From Promethearchaeota archaeon (lineage in GTDB: Archaea > Asgardarchaeota > Lokiarchaeia > Sigyniarchaeales > SOKP01), in contig JAEOTA010000018.1 in assembly GCA_016840085.1 (NCBI GenBank), forward strand, positions 1-64,000: a stretch of DNA of 64,000 bases, written 5' to 3'. The notes beneath the pieces were generated by a model. It did not search any database, was not told the origin of the DNA, and saw nothing but the letters and a program-made list of their open reading frames with translations. Positions 47,118 to 56,189 of the stretch are shown here, one piece after another. Position numbers and translations under genes: made by a program. The number at the start of each line of letters is the position of its first letter. Position 1 is the stretch's first letter.

Positions 47118-48581
47118 TTATATCTCTTTTTTAGGCAATCTATTTCTGAAACCTACTGACTTTAGTTTTTGAAAACCAAAAAAGATAATTAATGGAATAA
47201 TGTTCAATATAACAAAAAAAATAAAAATTTCAGGATGAAATATAACTATATCAGGACCAATATTTCTCTCTATTATTATGACTTTCATATCTTCAGGTAT
47301 AATATTACATAAACATAAAATAAGATAAAAATAAATAGTTAACAAAAAAATCACGATATACAATATTAAATTGTTTAATTTTGATAGCTTTCTTTTTTTA
47401 ATTTTTACAATGAAAGACAAATTCTTCTGGATTAAATCATGTCTATCTTCTTTAAAGCCATATATTATGAGGGATAAAATGACTAACAGGAATATTGGGT
47501 ACAAAACTAATAAAAATATTGAAAATTCTTGAAAAATTAATATAATAATATCATCTCCATAGAAGATACATTTAATCAGAGCATAAATCAATAAAATTGC
47601 TATAATACTTTCTAATATTTTTAATAAATGAATTATTTTTGATACTCTGCTTATTTTATGTTCTAAAAACACTTCCTTAAGAGAAATAGGAGCTTTTTCA
47701 AAAAATATAAAACTAAAAATTAGTAATATCAAAATTATTTCAAAAAAGAAGAAATGGGTAATAGTTAATCCAATATCCCAATGTAAAAAATATTTTAAAG
47801 AAAGAAATAATCTTAGTAGAATCATAACAAAATAAATAATTAAAAATGATGGAATTAACGACTTGTATTGATTTTTCGGACTTAAAATCGTAATAGAAAA
47901 CATTACTATAGTTATTAAAATCAAAGAAACTTCGGGATCTGCAATAATGTAAGGATAAAGAGATATTTTAAAATGAATAAAATATATTATGATCGCGGTT
48001 AAAAGTAGTATTGAATAAAGAGAGAAAGAATTTATTTCACCTATTCTTTGGTTTCTGCTTTTTTTTAGCGTTTTTTCATATAAAAAAAATCCTAAAAAAG
48101 AAACACCAATCATAAATAAAATAAGTATTATTGCTATCAAATTTAGGTAATACCCAATTAAATATTGTATATCTGTAATATATACTTCCGGAATACCTAT
48201 ACAAGGAGGACGTGGATATCTATGAAACCTAATTATATATTCAATTATGATAGAGAAACTTAGGATTCCAAAAATTATTAAAGATGAAAAAGTTTGAGCT
48301 TTTTTTTCTTTCCAAGAGAAAATCGATATTATTACCATTAGCAATCCATAGATGCCACCAAATAATAGAGAATAGTAAGTATAATAGTAATAACCATTTA
48401 GGTTAAAAGGATAATAAATAAATCTATCTTTACGAACAAAACCTCCTAATTTTACTAAATACCATGGAAAAAATAATGAAAGTATTGAAAGGGAAAATCC
48501 AATTACTCCTGCAATTAAGGAAGTAATTGTAATAACTTGTTTGATCAATATACTTGATTTTAATATATTTCTGATGGACAT
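47118..48581 (-). CDS. Polytopic membrane protein, unknown function
   Basis: The 487-residue protein is nearly all hydrophobic, with about 12 predicted membrane segments, and I recognise no motif or family. The first segment has the FFPWYLVKLGG loop. Charged loops are short. There is no obvious partner: tfs lies downstream on the opposite strand and S27e is upstream on the same strand 180 bp away. A transporter or a lipid-modifying role is possible but not shown. Confidence 0.6.
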   Translation of the reverse strand: MSIRNILKSSILIKQVITITSLIAGVIGFSLSILSLFFPWYLVKLGGFVRKDRFIYYPFNLNGYYYYTYYSLLFGGIYGLLMVIISIFSWKEKKAQTFSSLIIFGILSFSIIIEYIIRFHRYPRPPCIGIPEVYITDIQYLIGYYLNLIAIILILFMIGVSFLGFFLYEKTLKKSRNQRIGEINSFSLYSILLLTAIIIYFIHFKISLYPYIIADPEVSLILITIVMFSITILSPKNQYKSLIPSFLIIYFVMILLRLFLSLKYFLHWDIGLTITHFFFFEIILILLIFSFIFFEKAPISLKEVFLEHKISRVSKIIHLLKILESIIAILLIYALIKCIFYGDDIIILIFQEFSIFLLVLYPIFLLVILSLIIYGFKEDRHDLIQKNLSFIVKIKKRKLSKLNNLILYIVIFLLTIYFYLILCLCNIIPEDMKVIIIERNIGPDIVIFHPEIFIFFVILNIIPLIIFFGFQKLKSVGFRNRLPKKEI

Positions 48582-48764
48582 AAAATCTAATTTCTTTCAA
48601 TAGAATCTTTAAAATAAAAGTTGATAATGTGCTATATAAAATTAATCTTAAATGAAAGAAAATTTCATATTATTGAATAACCAAATGTTATAGAATTGAT
48701 CCAATTAAGATTATACAAAAAAAGTATAAATCTAATAGTCATTCTTAAAAACTTTTAATAACTT

Positions 48765-48971
48765 TTAAGAAAGAACTTCTAAGATTTTAGTAAGAATTCG
48801 CGCTTTACCGCCAGTTGACTGGAGTAAAGTCTTTCCACATACCAAACATTCTACATCTGTTGCAGCACACCCAAAAATAATTTGTTGATTCCCACAATTT
48901 AAACATTTTACTCGTAAAAATCTGCTTTTTGGTTGTGGAATAAGTTCTTTTGGTTTTTTATAATGGGGCAT
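48765..48971 (-). CDS. rps27e: Ribosomal protein S27e
   Basis: A small-subunit zinc-binding ribosomal protein of 68 residues. The zinc ribbon is CLNC...CLVC with the [17 protein letters not shown] core, and the conserved STGGKARI tail follows. It is translated after rpl44e, 23 bp upstream, a standard archaeal pair. Confidence 0.94.
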   Translation of the reverse strand: MPHYKKPKELIPQPKSRFLRVKCLNCGNQQIIFGCAATDVECLVCGKTLLQSTGGKARILTKILEVLS

Positions 48972-48994
48972 TTATACTTCCTTTTTAATTATAA

Positions 48995-49276
48995 TTATAC
49001 TTCTTGTAATTCAAAACGTTTTACACGATAAGATTTGGCATACTGTTTATTACCACATTCAGTACATTCTAAAATGGGAAGGCTCTTCTTATTAATTTTT
49101 GCATTCTTATGAAAAATTTCTTTAGGGAAACTTCCGTAACCTTTCTTATGACGTTCTACCCTTCTACGGCCTTGATTTAACATCCGTTCTTTTCCCTTTT
49201 TGTACAATGATACATTATGAATTTGATGAGAACGACATTTAGGGCAGTACCGTCGTATAGTCCGCGGGAATTTCAA
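48995..49276 (-). CDS. rpl44e: Ribosomal protein L44e
   Basis: A large-subunit zinc-binding ribosomal protein of 93 residues near the tRNA E site. It has YCPKCRSHQIHNVSLYKKGK at the start, RRVERHKKGYGSFPKEIFHKNAKINKK in the middle and a second CTECG zinc pair. It forms an operon with rps27e and is divergent from pyrB. Confidence 0.94.
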   Translation of the reverse strand: MKFPRTIRRYCPKCRSHQIHNVSLYKKGKERMLNQGRRRVERHKKGYGSFPKEIFHKNAKINKKSLPILECTECGNKQYAKSYRVKRFELQEV

Positions 49277-49434
49277 TTTTTCAAACCACCAATATCTAAT
49301 TACCTTATGTAATTATTTATAAATTATAAATTTTATTAGTTCTGCTTCTTTCTTTGAATAACCTTGGTTTAATAAAAAACCATTTAAATCTTATATTCAT
49401 AATGTTAATAAAAACATGTTCAATTAGAATTCAA

Positions 49435-50352
49435 ATGTTCAAAGAGAAATTTAACGAAGGAATAATAAGTGCCAAGCAATTTGATAGGGAAGATATTGAA
49501 TATATCTTAAATAAAGGTAAAGAAATGATTCATATTAAAAATTCAAATCTTCTAAGGGGAAAAATTCTATCTACATTATTTTTCGAACCATCAACTCGTA
49601 CTCGTCTAAGTTTTGAATCTGCCATGTATAGACTAGGAGGTAATGTAATAGGCTTTCATTCTGGGAATGTGTCTTCTATTAAAAAGGGAGAAAGTATTGC
49701 AGATACAATTAGAACAGTAGAAAACTATAGTGATTGTATTGTGATCAGACATTCGCTAGAAGGCGCCGCTACAATGGCTGCTAAATTTGCAAAAGTTCCG
49801 ATAATCAATGCTGGATCTGGAAGTGGAGAGCATCCTACACAAGCATTATTAGACTTACTCACAATAAATGAGGAAGTTGGCTCACTAGATGGATTAAATA
49901 TAGGTTTAATGGGAGATCTTAAGTATGGCAGAACTGTACATTCTCTTTCGATTCTATTATCAAATTTTGATGTAAATATTTACTTCATAAGCCCCTTAGA
50001 ATTAACAATGAGAAATCGGGATAAAGATTTTTTACTCACCCGGCAGGTTAAATATAAGGAAATTACAAATTATCGTAAAATTTTGAACATATTAGATGTT
50101 CTATATATGACTAGGATCCAAAAGGAGAGATTCATTGATTTAGAGGAGTATGAAAAAGTTAAAGATTTCTATAATTTTAGAGAAGATGATCTTGAAGATA
50201 CAAAAGATAATTTTAGATTATTGCACCCTCTTCCGAGAATTACCGAAATTTCTCCTGAAGTAGATAATTCTGAGAAAGCTATTTATTTCAAACAAACATA
50301 CTACGGCATCCCTATGAGAAAAGCAATTTTGGCAGAGTTGATGACGGATTAA
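49435..50352 (+). CDS. pyrB: Aspartate carbamoyltransferase catalytic chain
   Basis: PyrB makes carbamoyl-aspartate in pyrimidine synthesis. Carbamoyl phosphate motif FEPSTRTRLSFE is near residue 50, HPTQALLDL near 130, and HPLPRI near 265. The frame can begin at TTG 49354 or ATG 49402, but ATG 49435 best matches the family's short N-terminus before the first helix (AKQFDREDIEYIL). The regulatory chain pyrI is not adjacent. Confidence 0.93.
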   Translation: MFKEKFNEGIISAKQFDREDIEYILNKGKEMIHIKNSNLLRGKILSTLFFEPSTRTRLSFESAMYRLGGNVIGFHSGNVSSIKKGESIADTIRTVENYSDCIVIRHSLEGAATMAAKFAKVPIINAGSGSGEHPTQALLDLLTINEEVGSLDGLNIGLMGDLKYGRTVHSLSILLSNFDVNIYFISPLELTMRNRDKDFLLTRQVKYKEITNYRKILNILDVLYMTRIQKERFIDLEEYEKVKDFYNFREDDLEDTKDNFRLLHPLPRITEISPEVDNSEKAIYFKQTYYGIPMRKAILAELMTD

Positions 50353-50386
50353 AATTAATGATTCTCTTAATTCTTGATTAAATTTA

Positions 50387-52372
50387 TTACACAGAATAAT
50401 TATTCAATGTAAACGCACTTATTTTTGAATCTATTAATTTGCTGAAGACTTTAGTTAATGAAATTTCATCAATATTGAAATGATTGTTAAAAACTATTCC
50501 ACCATTCAGTATTGTTTCGAATTTTTTGAATAGGACGATCTTCTTATCTAATGATAAGGGGGAATTTTTTCGAATAATTGTTGAAGAATATGATTTGATT
50601 TTTTCTTCATTTAGAGTTATTCCATTATACCATGAGTCTTTTAAATACATATCGTTGTGAGGTTGACTGAGAATATAATAATCATTATCCTTTTCATTAT
50701 TTTCATTAATAATTTGTCTTATAAGAGATAATATTTTTAAGGCGAATGATGTACTATTTTTAGTTCTATCAAGTTCTATTCCACAATGATTTAAAATTGC
50801 TTTATTTAAGCCGAAAAAACTAATTGATTTTACAGCCTGACTATATATTTCTTCTTCAGATTTCTCAAAAATCTGTGAGGTTAGGGAATTCCACTCCCTA
50901 ATAGATTTTAATTTCTTTCTTACCAGTGATTCTTTAAACTTAAATAATTCAAAAATAGAAACTAATTTTTCTTGTAATAATTCAAAAAATAAGTCGTCAT
51001 TGTGGTTTGATTCAACTGAAATCATATGTAAATTTATTAAAATCTTATCTAGTATAATCCTATTTTCTTTAGGATTCTCTATTTTAATTAAGGTCGAATT
51101 TAATAAATCAGAAGAAGTTTTATGATAAAATATTAAATTTTGTTCAAATAATTTTGAAAGATAGTTTTTAACAGAACTATTTTCTAAATCTGATTGAGCT
51201 ATTTTGGCATAATCAAACAATATTAAGGGTTTATTATGGATATTTTTTTGTTTAGTTAAGGAATTAAGAATATTATTATTAATTTTAAAATGAAGAGAAC
51301 TCTCATTAAATGAATCCGCGTTAGAACAAAATTCTAACGATAAATGAATTTTATTATCATCAAGAAAATTATTAAATCCAAACATTTGGAAGGCTAATAA
51401 GTCGAAAAAATATAATTTGTGTTCTGGTAGATCAAAATGTGAAAGAAATTGGTTGTTAAAATCACCTAATAAAAGATCTTCAGAAAAAAATTGTTTTAAT
51501 TGATATAAAAGATGGAAAAATTTAAGGAGTAGATATGAATAATCTCTACTTTTTTCTATTTTAGTAGGGAGAATAGAATTTTTCTTAAAAAGAAAAGACA
51601 TTAGATTTTTAGTATTTAGATACAAACTTAAGGGTCTTAGACTCCAGTAGTTCAAATTTAAAAGCGCAATCTCTCCTGTCAAGTATAAATCTGCTAGGTT
51701 TTTTGGAAGGAGATTTAAGAGTAAAAACTGCTCAGACACATCGGAACCCAATCTAGTAATAAAATTCTCAGGAGTGATCTTGGTAATGTTCGAATCAAAT
51801 AATTGAAATGCTTCGGATGGAGGTGTTCCTAATCGAGTAAGTTTATGTCTAACTTCTTCTAAACCATTTTCTAAAAGAATTGCATTAATATATTCACGCA
51901 TTAATGGTGCTGTCATATAATCTATATTAGTCTTTGAAAGACGTTCTTCTACTTCATGGACAATTTGTTTAGCTAAATAACGCTCTAGTTCACCCTCGTT
52001 TACTAAGTATTCTTCAATTTTCTTTATATCAAACTTTTCTTTAGAATATTTTGAAGTTCTAATCATTCTTACTTTGTTTTGATTAATAAGAATTTGCTCA
52101 ATCGATAAAATATTATTTAAAATTTGCTCTCCCAATAAAGATATTAAATATCCTTCTTCAGAGGATTGAATTAATTTGCTCCTTTTTAAGGTTTTTAAAT
52201 GGAAAGACAAATTAACAGAAGAAAGATTAATTCCTAAAACTTCCTTCTGAAGCTTTGAAAATGGGATTGGTATTTGAGTATTTTTTAATTTTTTTAAAAT
52301 GTCAATCCTAACCTTTTGGCCTAATGTTTTTAATTGTTTTTCTAAAAGGGTTTGGTTTTTGTCGGTATCCAC
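50387..52372 (-). CDS. Winged-helix/ATP-cone/NrdD-like fusion without glycyl-radical domain
   Basis: Residues 1-95 are an ArsR-like winged helix (IDILKKLKNTQIPIPFSKL, SSVNLSFHLKTLKRSKLI). Residues about 100-190 are an ATP-cone (VRMIRTSKYSKEKFDIKKIEEYL to KLTRLGTPPSEAF), the nucleotide-sensing domain of ribonucleotide reductases and NrdR. The rest follows anaerobic reductase NrdD in outline (LLPKNLADLYLTGEIALLN near 220, FFGLNKAILNHCGIELD near 540) but stops before the zinc site and glycyl-radical loop, with no RxxGY motif. It is probably a DNA-binding, nucleotide-responsive regulator built on an inactive reductase, by analogy with NrdR. Confidence 0.7.
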   Translation of the reverse strand: MDTDKNQTLLEKQLKTLGQKVRIDILKKLKNTQIPIPFSKLQKEVLGINLSSVNLSFHLKTLKRSKLIQSSEEGYLISLLGEQILNNILSIEQILINQNKVRMIRTSKYSKEKFDIKKIEEYLVNEGELERYLAKQIVHEVEERLSKTNIDYMTAPLMREYINAILLENGLEEVRHKLTRLGTPPSEAFQLFDSNITKITPENFITRLGSDVSEQFLLLNLLPKNLADLYLTGEIALLNLNYWSLRPLSLYLNTKNLMSFLFKKNSILPTKIEKSRDYSYLLLKFFHLLYQLKQFFSEDLLLGDFNNQFLSHFDLPEHKLYFFDLLAFQMFGFNNFLDDNKIHLSLEFCSNADSFNESSLHFKINNNILNSLTKQKNIHNKPLILFDYAKIAQSDLENSSVKNYLSKLFEQNLIFYHKTSSDLLNSTLIKIENPKENRIILDKILINLHMISVESNHNDDLFFELLQEKLVSIFELFKFKESLVRKKLKSIREWNSLTSQIFEKSEEEIYSQAVKSISFFGLNKAILNHCGIELDRTKNSTSFALKILSLIRQIINENNEKDNDYYILSQPHNDMYLKDSWYNGITLNEEKIKSYSSTIIRKNSPLSLDKKIVLFKKFETILNGGIVFNNHFNIDEISLTKVFSKLIDSKISAFTLNNYSV

Positions 52373-52687
52373 TTTTCTTTTTGAAATTATATTCTTTCTT
52401 TAAATATGCTTATCTAAATAATATGTTTAATAATTATATAAAAATTTAGGAATTTTCTAAATAGTCAATGATTTTAGATAATATGTGGGTGATATGAACC
52501 TTTCTTTTAAGAGATTAAACATTATAGTTAAATTATTTTCGTCAAAAAAATATTTAACTTCTAAATCTCATCTTTCCACATTATTGTAATTATAAAAATT
52601 GGACTCCTTTTTGATTAAATTTCTTTTTATGTATTAAAAAATTATAAAAATCATTTTTAAAATCTTTGATAAAAGCGTGAAGTTTAA
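52373..52687. other. Gene-free stretch
   Basis: AT-rich intergenic region between divergently transcribed genes. It presumably holds both promoters; several TATA-like runs are present, but none stands out. No small ORF, RNA or repeat is supported. Confidence 0.5.
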
Positions 52688-54163
52688 ATGACAGATAAAA
52701 AGCAATCTACTGAATTAGTATTAGGAGAAAATGAAAAAGATATTCTGGAGGACAATAGTAAACACTATTTCCAAGTAGATTTTTTAAAAGCGGCGATGAT
52801 ATTTTTAGTTATTTTTGATCATATGGTATCTTGGGGTGTAAAGCGCGATATTGGTGTAACACTTTGGGAACGAATATCTATTCCCATATTTTTAGTGATA
52901 ATAGGATTTAATATGGGGCTTTCCTTTAAAGGGAAAGGGGATCTAACATTAAAGCAATTATATTCCAAAGAGTATTTCAAACGAAAGATTTTACGATACA
53001 TTGTCCCATTTCTTATTCTATATACAGTATCAACTTTTATAGGATTGTTTATGTATGGATTTGATATTATTGAAATGTATGATCGACAATTTTATCCCTC
53101 TCATGGGTTCATGAACTTATTTATAGGAATATTACCTTTTTGGGGTCCAGGAAATTGGTTCATACCTGTGATTTTGCAGTCGATTTTAATATTGCCTTTA
53201 CTTTATAAAGGGTTTACTAAAAAACCTGTTCTGACTTTAATTCTATGTTTTCTTGTGGAAATTGCTATGCAAACAACTGTGTTTTTCTTAATAGGAGAAA
53301 TTTCATCATGGGAAGAAATTCATATTTATAACATGTTTGCGACAAGTATTTTATTCTATCTTTCTGCTGTTGGATTAGGTATGTGGTTCTCATCTGGATA
53401 TAAGCTTGAAGAAAATAGAAACTTTTTTATGTGGTTTTTGTATCCGATTAGTTTAGCGTTTATTATTGCGTATCAATTCTTTGGTTTTAGATTCATGATT
53501 GGCAATGTTTCATTTTTAAGGGGAGATTACCATTTATTAATTTTTCCTTATTCTGCGTTTTTGTTTTTACTCGCCATGAGATTTTTACCGCAAAAATCAG
53601 AAAGGCGAATCTCACGAGCAATAACACTGATAGGGAAATCTACTTATCATATCTTACTCATACAAATTTTAGGATATGGCATGATTACTGCTTATTGGGG
53701 AACTCATTATGGGATAGATGTTGGTTTTGAGCCCGATGTAATATTGGACATGATAACTGCTTGGATCCTTTTCATCTCATTCGGAATCCTATGGTATAAA
53801 ATAGATCAAAACAAGGATATATCAAGACGTGTTCTTTATTATATAAATTTTTTCATCGTATTTACCTCACTATTATTTTTTTCTTTCTGGGCTCAAGGCT
53901 TCTGGATACCGATACCACTTCTAATCATCCTTGGCTATGCAGTTATAGCTTTAATTACTATCTCTATTATTAAAAAGCCACTTAAAACAAGGATTTTGGG
54001 ATACTGGAGTTTATTTTTATTGGTAACTTTCATAATGTTAGTTCTACAGGTATCAGTCTTTCAACGGAGCGAATTTTGGATCTCATTGATTCCTATTGGA
54101 GTTTGCCTTATTTTTGCGATATTAGGGACACTTTTGGTTTATTTTCCAATTAAAAAAAAATAA
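52688..54163 (+). CDS. Membrane acyltransferase (acyltransferase 3-like) with a C-terminal 2-TM module
   Basis: A membrane protein of 491 residues with about 12 segments. The N-terminal pattern FLKAAMIFLVIFDHMVSWG has the Asp-His of acyltransferase 3/HGSNAT-like enzymes, which acylate sugars or lipids on the membrane. ISIPIFLVIIGFNMGLSF and WGPGNWFIP further support this. The last ~65 residues (GYWSLFLLVTFIM, FWISLIPIGVCL) form a two-segment unit that is repeated twice in the next gene. Both genes are on the same strand, 118 bp apart. The acyl donor and acceptor are unknown. Confidence 0.72.
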   Translation: MTDKKQSTELVLGENEKDILEDNSKHYFQVDFLKAAMIFLVIFDHMVSWGVKRDIGVTLWERISIPIFLVIIGFNMGLSFKGKGDLTLKQLYSKEYFKRKILRYIVPFLILYTVSTFIGLFMYGFDIIEMYDRQFYPSHGFMNLFIGILPFWGPGNWFIPVILQSILILPLLYKGFTKKPVLTLILCFLVEIAMQTTVFFLIGEISSWEEIHIYNMFATSILFYLSAVGLGMWFSSGYKLEENRNFFMWFLYPISLAFIIAYQFFGFRFMIGNVSFLRGDYHLLIFPYSAFLFLLAMRFLPQKSERRISRAITLIGKSTYHILLIQILGYGMITAYWGTHYGIDVGFEPDVILDMITAWILFISFGILWYKIDQNKDISRRVLYYINFFIVFTSLLFFSFWAQGFWIPIPLLIILGYAVIALITISIIKKPLKTRILGYWSLFLLVTFIMLVLQVSVFQRSEFWISLIPIGVCLIFAILGTLLVYFPIKKK

Positions 54164-54281
54164 TTTATAATTCTCTTTTTTTAATTATTAAAAACTGGAC
54201 TACTAATATCTTTAATAACAATTTATTATTTTTTTAAATATCAATTATTTTTAAATTACTAAGTTTGGAACGTGTTTTTTT

Positions 54282-54956
54282 ATGAGTATGAATGTAATTA
54301 AAAAAAAATTTAGTGTAGGAACTATAGGGTTATGGGCAATCTTCTTTATTGTCACTATTGTAATGGTAGGTCTACTAATAGGAGAAGTTTTCTTTGAATC
54401 TGATATTTGGATACCTATTATCCCAATTGGGGTTTTACTAGTTTTAGCAGTTATGGCTACTGCTGTAGAACTTAGATCTGAAAAGAGGGTTAAAATAGGT
54501 ATTATTGGAGCATGGACAATATTTTTAATAACCACAGTTGTAATGGCCGCTCTTATATTCGGAGAAATTTTCTCACCTGATGAGTTTTGGATTCCTATGA
54601 TTCCAGTCGGAACTTTATTTATTCTCGCAATTATCCCCACAATTTTACATTACATCTCAGGAGAAGTAAAATTTTGTCCTAAGTGTGGAAAAAAGTTTGA
54701 AAAAAAATGGGAATTTTGTCAAGAGTGTGGTAAGAGAGTGCTTATGGCCTGTCCATCTTGTGGTACGAAAGTTAAGGGAAATCCTAAATTCTGTCATAAA
54801 TGTGGAACAAATTTAAGCGAAGTTGAAATTGTACAAATTTTTCGACCTCCTACGAAACCAAAAGCTCAGAATCAAGCTAATTTTTGTCATCAATGTGGAG
54901 GCCCTGCAAATCCAGAAGCTAAGTTTTGCGGGTTTTGTGGTGCTCCCAAAACATAA
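54282..54956 (+). CDS. Membrane protein with two tandem 2-TM modules and six CxxC zinc-ribbon pairs
   Basis: Residues about 8-60 and 70-125 are tandem copies of a two-segment membrane module (W-x-IFx-TxVM, FWIPxIPIG), also at the end of the preceding acyltransferase. The cytoplasmic tail has three zinc-ribbon units: CPKCG/CQECG, CPSCG/CHKCG and CHQCG/CGFCG. Double zinc ribbons on membrane proteins are common in archaea and may mediate protein contacts. The duplicated membrane module is the unusual part. It likely works with the neighbouring acyltransferase. Confidence 0.65.
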   Translation: MSMNVIKKKFSVGTIGLWAIFFIVTIVMVGLLIGEVFFESDIWIPIIPIGVLLVLAVMATAVELRSEKRVKIGIIGAWTIFLITTVVMAALIFGEIFSPDEFWIPMIPVGTLFILAIIPTILHYISGEVKFCPKCGKKFEKKWEFCQECGKRVLMACPSCGTKVKGNPKFCHKCGTNLSEVEIVQIFRPPTKPKAQNQANFCHQCGGPANPEAKFCGFCGAPKT

Positions 54957-55024
54957 TTACTTTCTATTTTTTTATTGGTTTTAGAAAATTAGAATCAAGA
55001 AAATTAGGATTTTTAGTTAGAATT

Positions 55025-55642
55025 CTATCTTGCAGAAACAGCAATTCTCTCAATTTCATCTTTTCGCTTAACAGCTCGAGAATCTTGACTATTTCTACTT
55101 GCTAAAATTAATTCTTGTGCTATATTCTCTTCTAACATCCGTTCACTTATATGGGATCTTGCACCAATTGCTTGAACGATATATTTGATAGCTAAGTCAA
55201 CTCGTCGTTGGGGCGCGATATCTACTGCTGAAGCATAACTAATGCCCCCCATAGCGATCTTGGTGGTTTCTTCTCGAGGCGCAGTATTCACTATTGCGTC
55301 TATTAAGACTTGAATCGGATTTTGATCAGTATTCAATTCAATTAAAATAAAAGCATTTTTTATATTTCTTAATAATTTTGATTTCTTTCCTGAATGATAT
55401 GAGCTTTTATGACCCTTAATTCTACTTCCAATAAAACCTGGAGAAAGTAATCTATTTGTAAAACGCTCAATAACAGAGACTTTTGAACTTTTCCAAAATC
55501 TTCTATGCTCATGCCTCCCAGCAGAATGAGGAATAATGATAGGTTTTAAGTTGATATAGTTTTCAAGTGTTCTATCTTTTATTTCAATATTATCAAAAGA
55601 CCATCTATTAAATAGTTTTATTTCTTTTTTTGCTTTGCTCAT
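55025..55642 (-). CDS. rps7: Ribosomal protein S7
   Basis: S7 nucleates the small-subunit head. NRLLSPGFIGSRIKGHKSSYHSGKK, LIDAIVNTAPREETTKIAMGGISYASAVDIAPQRRVDLAI and the helix IAQELILASRNSQDSRAVKRKDEIERIA are archaeal/eukaryotic S5e-type features. The length of 205 residues is standard. It is the last gene of the rpoA1-rpoA2-rpl30e-nusA-rps12-rps7 operon, 18 bp after rps12. Confidence 0.95.
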   Translation of the reverse strand: MSKAKKEIKLFNRWSFDNIEIKDRTLENYINLKPIIIPHSAGRHEHRRFWKSSKVSVIERFTNRLLSPGFIGSRIKGHKSSYHSGKKSKLLRNIKNAFILIELNTDQNPIQVLIDAIVNTAPREETTKIAMGGISYASAVDIAPQRRVDLAIKYIVQAIGARSHISERMLEENIAQELILASRNSQDSRAVKRKDEIERIAVSAR

Positions 55643-55660
55643 TTTTACTTACCTCTTAGA

Positions 55661-56089
55661 TTATCGTAAGGGTTTCTCCTTCTTTCCTTGAAGTAATGCC
55701 TCTAAGCTTACACCATTTACCTTAACTACCTTGTAACGAACACCAGGAAGATCTCCAATACTTCTCCCTTTTGCACCTCCAATCCCCTCAATTATAACCC
55801 GATCATGTTCTTCTATGAAGTTAAGCGCTCCATCTCCTGGAAGGAAGGCTGTTACACTTTTTCCATTCTTTTTCAATTGAACTCTTACACATTTTCTTAT
55901 CGCAGAATTAGGTTGTTTACTCTCTCTTCCCACCTTTTGTAATACGATGCCTAAAGCTTGGCATGCTCCTTCTAATGGATCTGCTTTTTGTTTTAGCTTG
56001 AGCTTCCTTCTTTTATATTTAGTTTTAGACCATTGAAATTTCTTTCGATTGGCTTTAAGTTTTCTCGCAGAGTAAAGTCCTTTTGGCAC
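55661..56089 (-). CDS. rps12: Ribosomal protein S12
   Basis: S12 (eukaryotic uS12) controls decoding accuracy. [59 protein letters not shown] and [20 protein letters not shown] are all conserved, including the PNSA and the aspartate hydroxylation loop. The length of 142 residues is typical of archaea. It sits in the operon before rps7, with the M28 peptidase gene between it and nusA. Confidence 0.95.
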   Translation of the reverse strand: MPKGLYSARKLKANRKKFQWSKTKYKRRKLKLKQKADPLEGACQALGIVLQKVGRESKQPNSAIRKCVRVQLKKNGKSVTAFLPGDGALNFIEEHDRVIIEGIGGAKGRSIGDLPGVRYKVVKVNGVSLEALLQGKKEKPLR

Positions 56090-56189
56090 TTATTTTACCA
56101 CCAAAATTTAATTAATTATAATGTGAAAAAATACATCCTTAAACTTAAAATTTTTGTATAGAATTTAGTTTTATTATTTTTTTAGCATT

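Noticed and set aside
54251-54640. Minus-strand frame of 129 codons opposite the zinc-ribbon membrane gene
   Set aside because: It mirrors the hydrophobic tandem modules of the plus-strand gene, which has clear zinc ribbons; the apparent internal repeats are a by-product.
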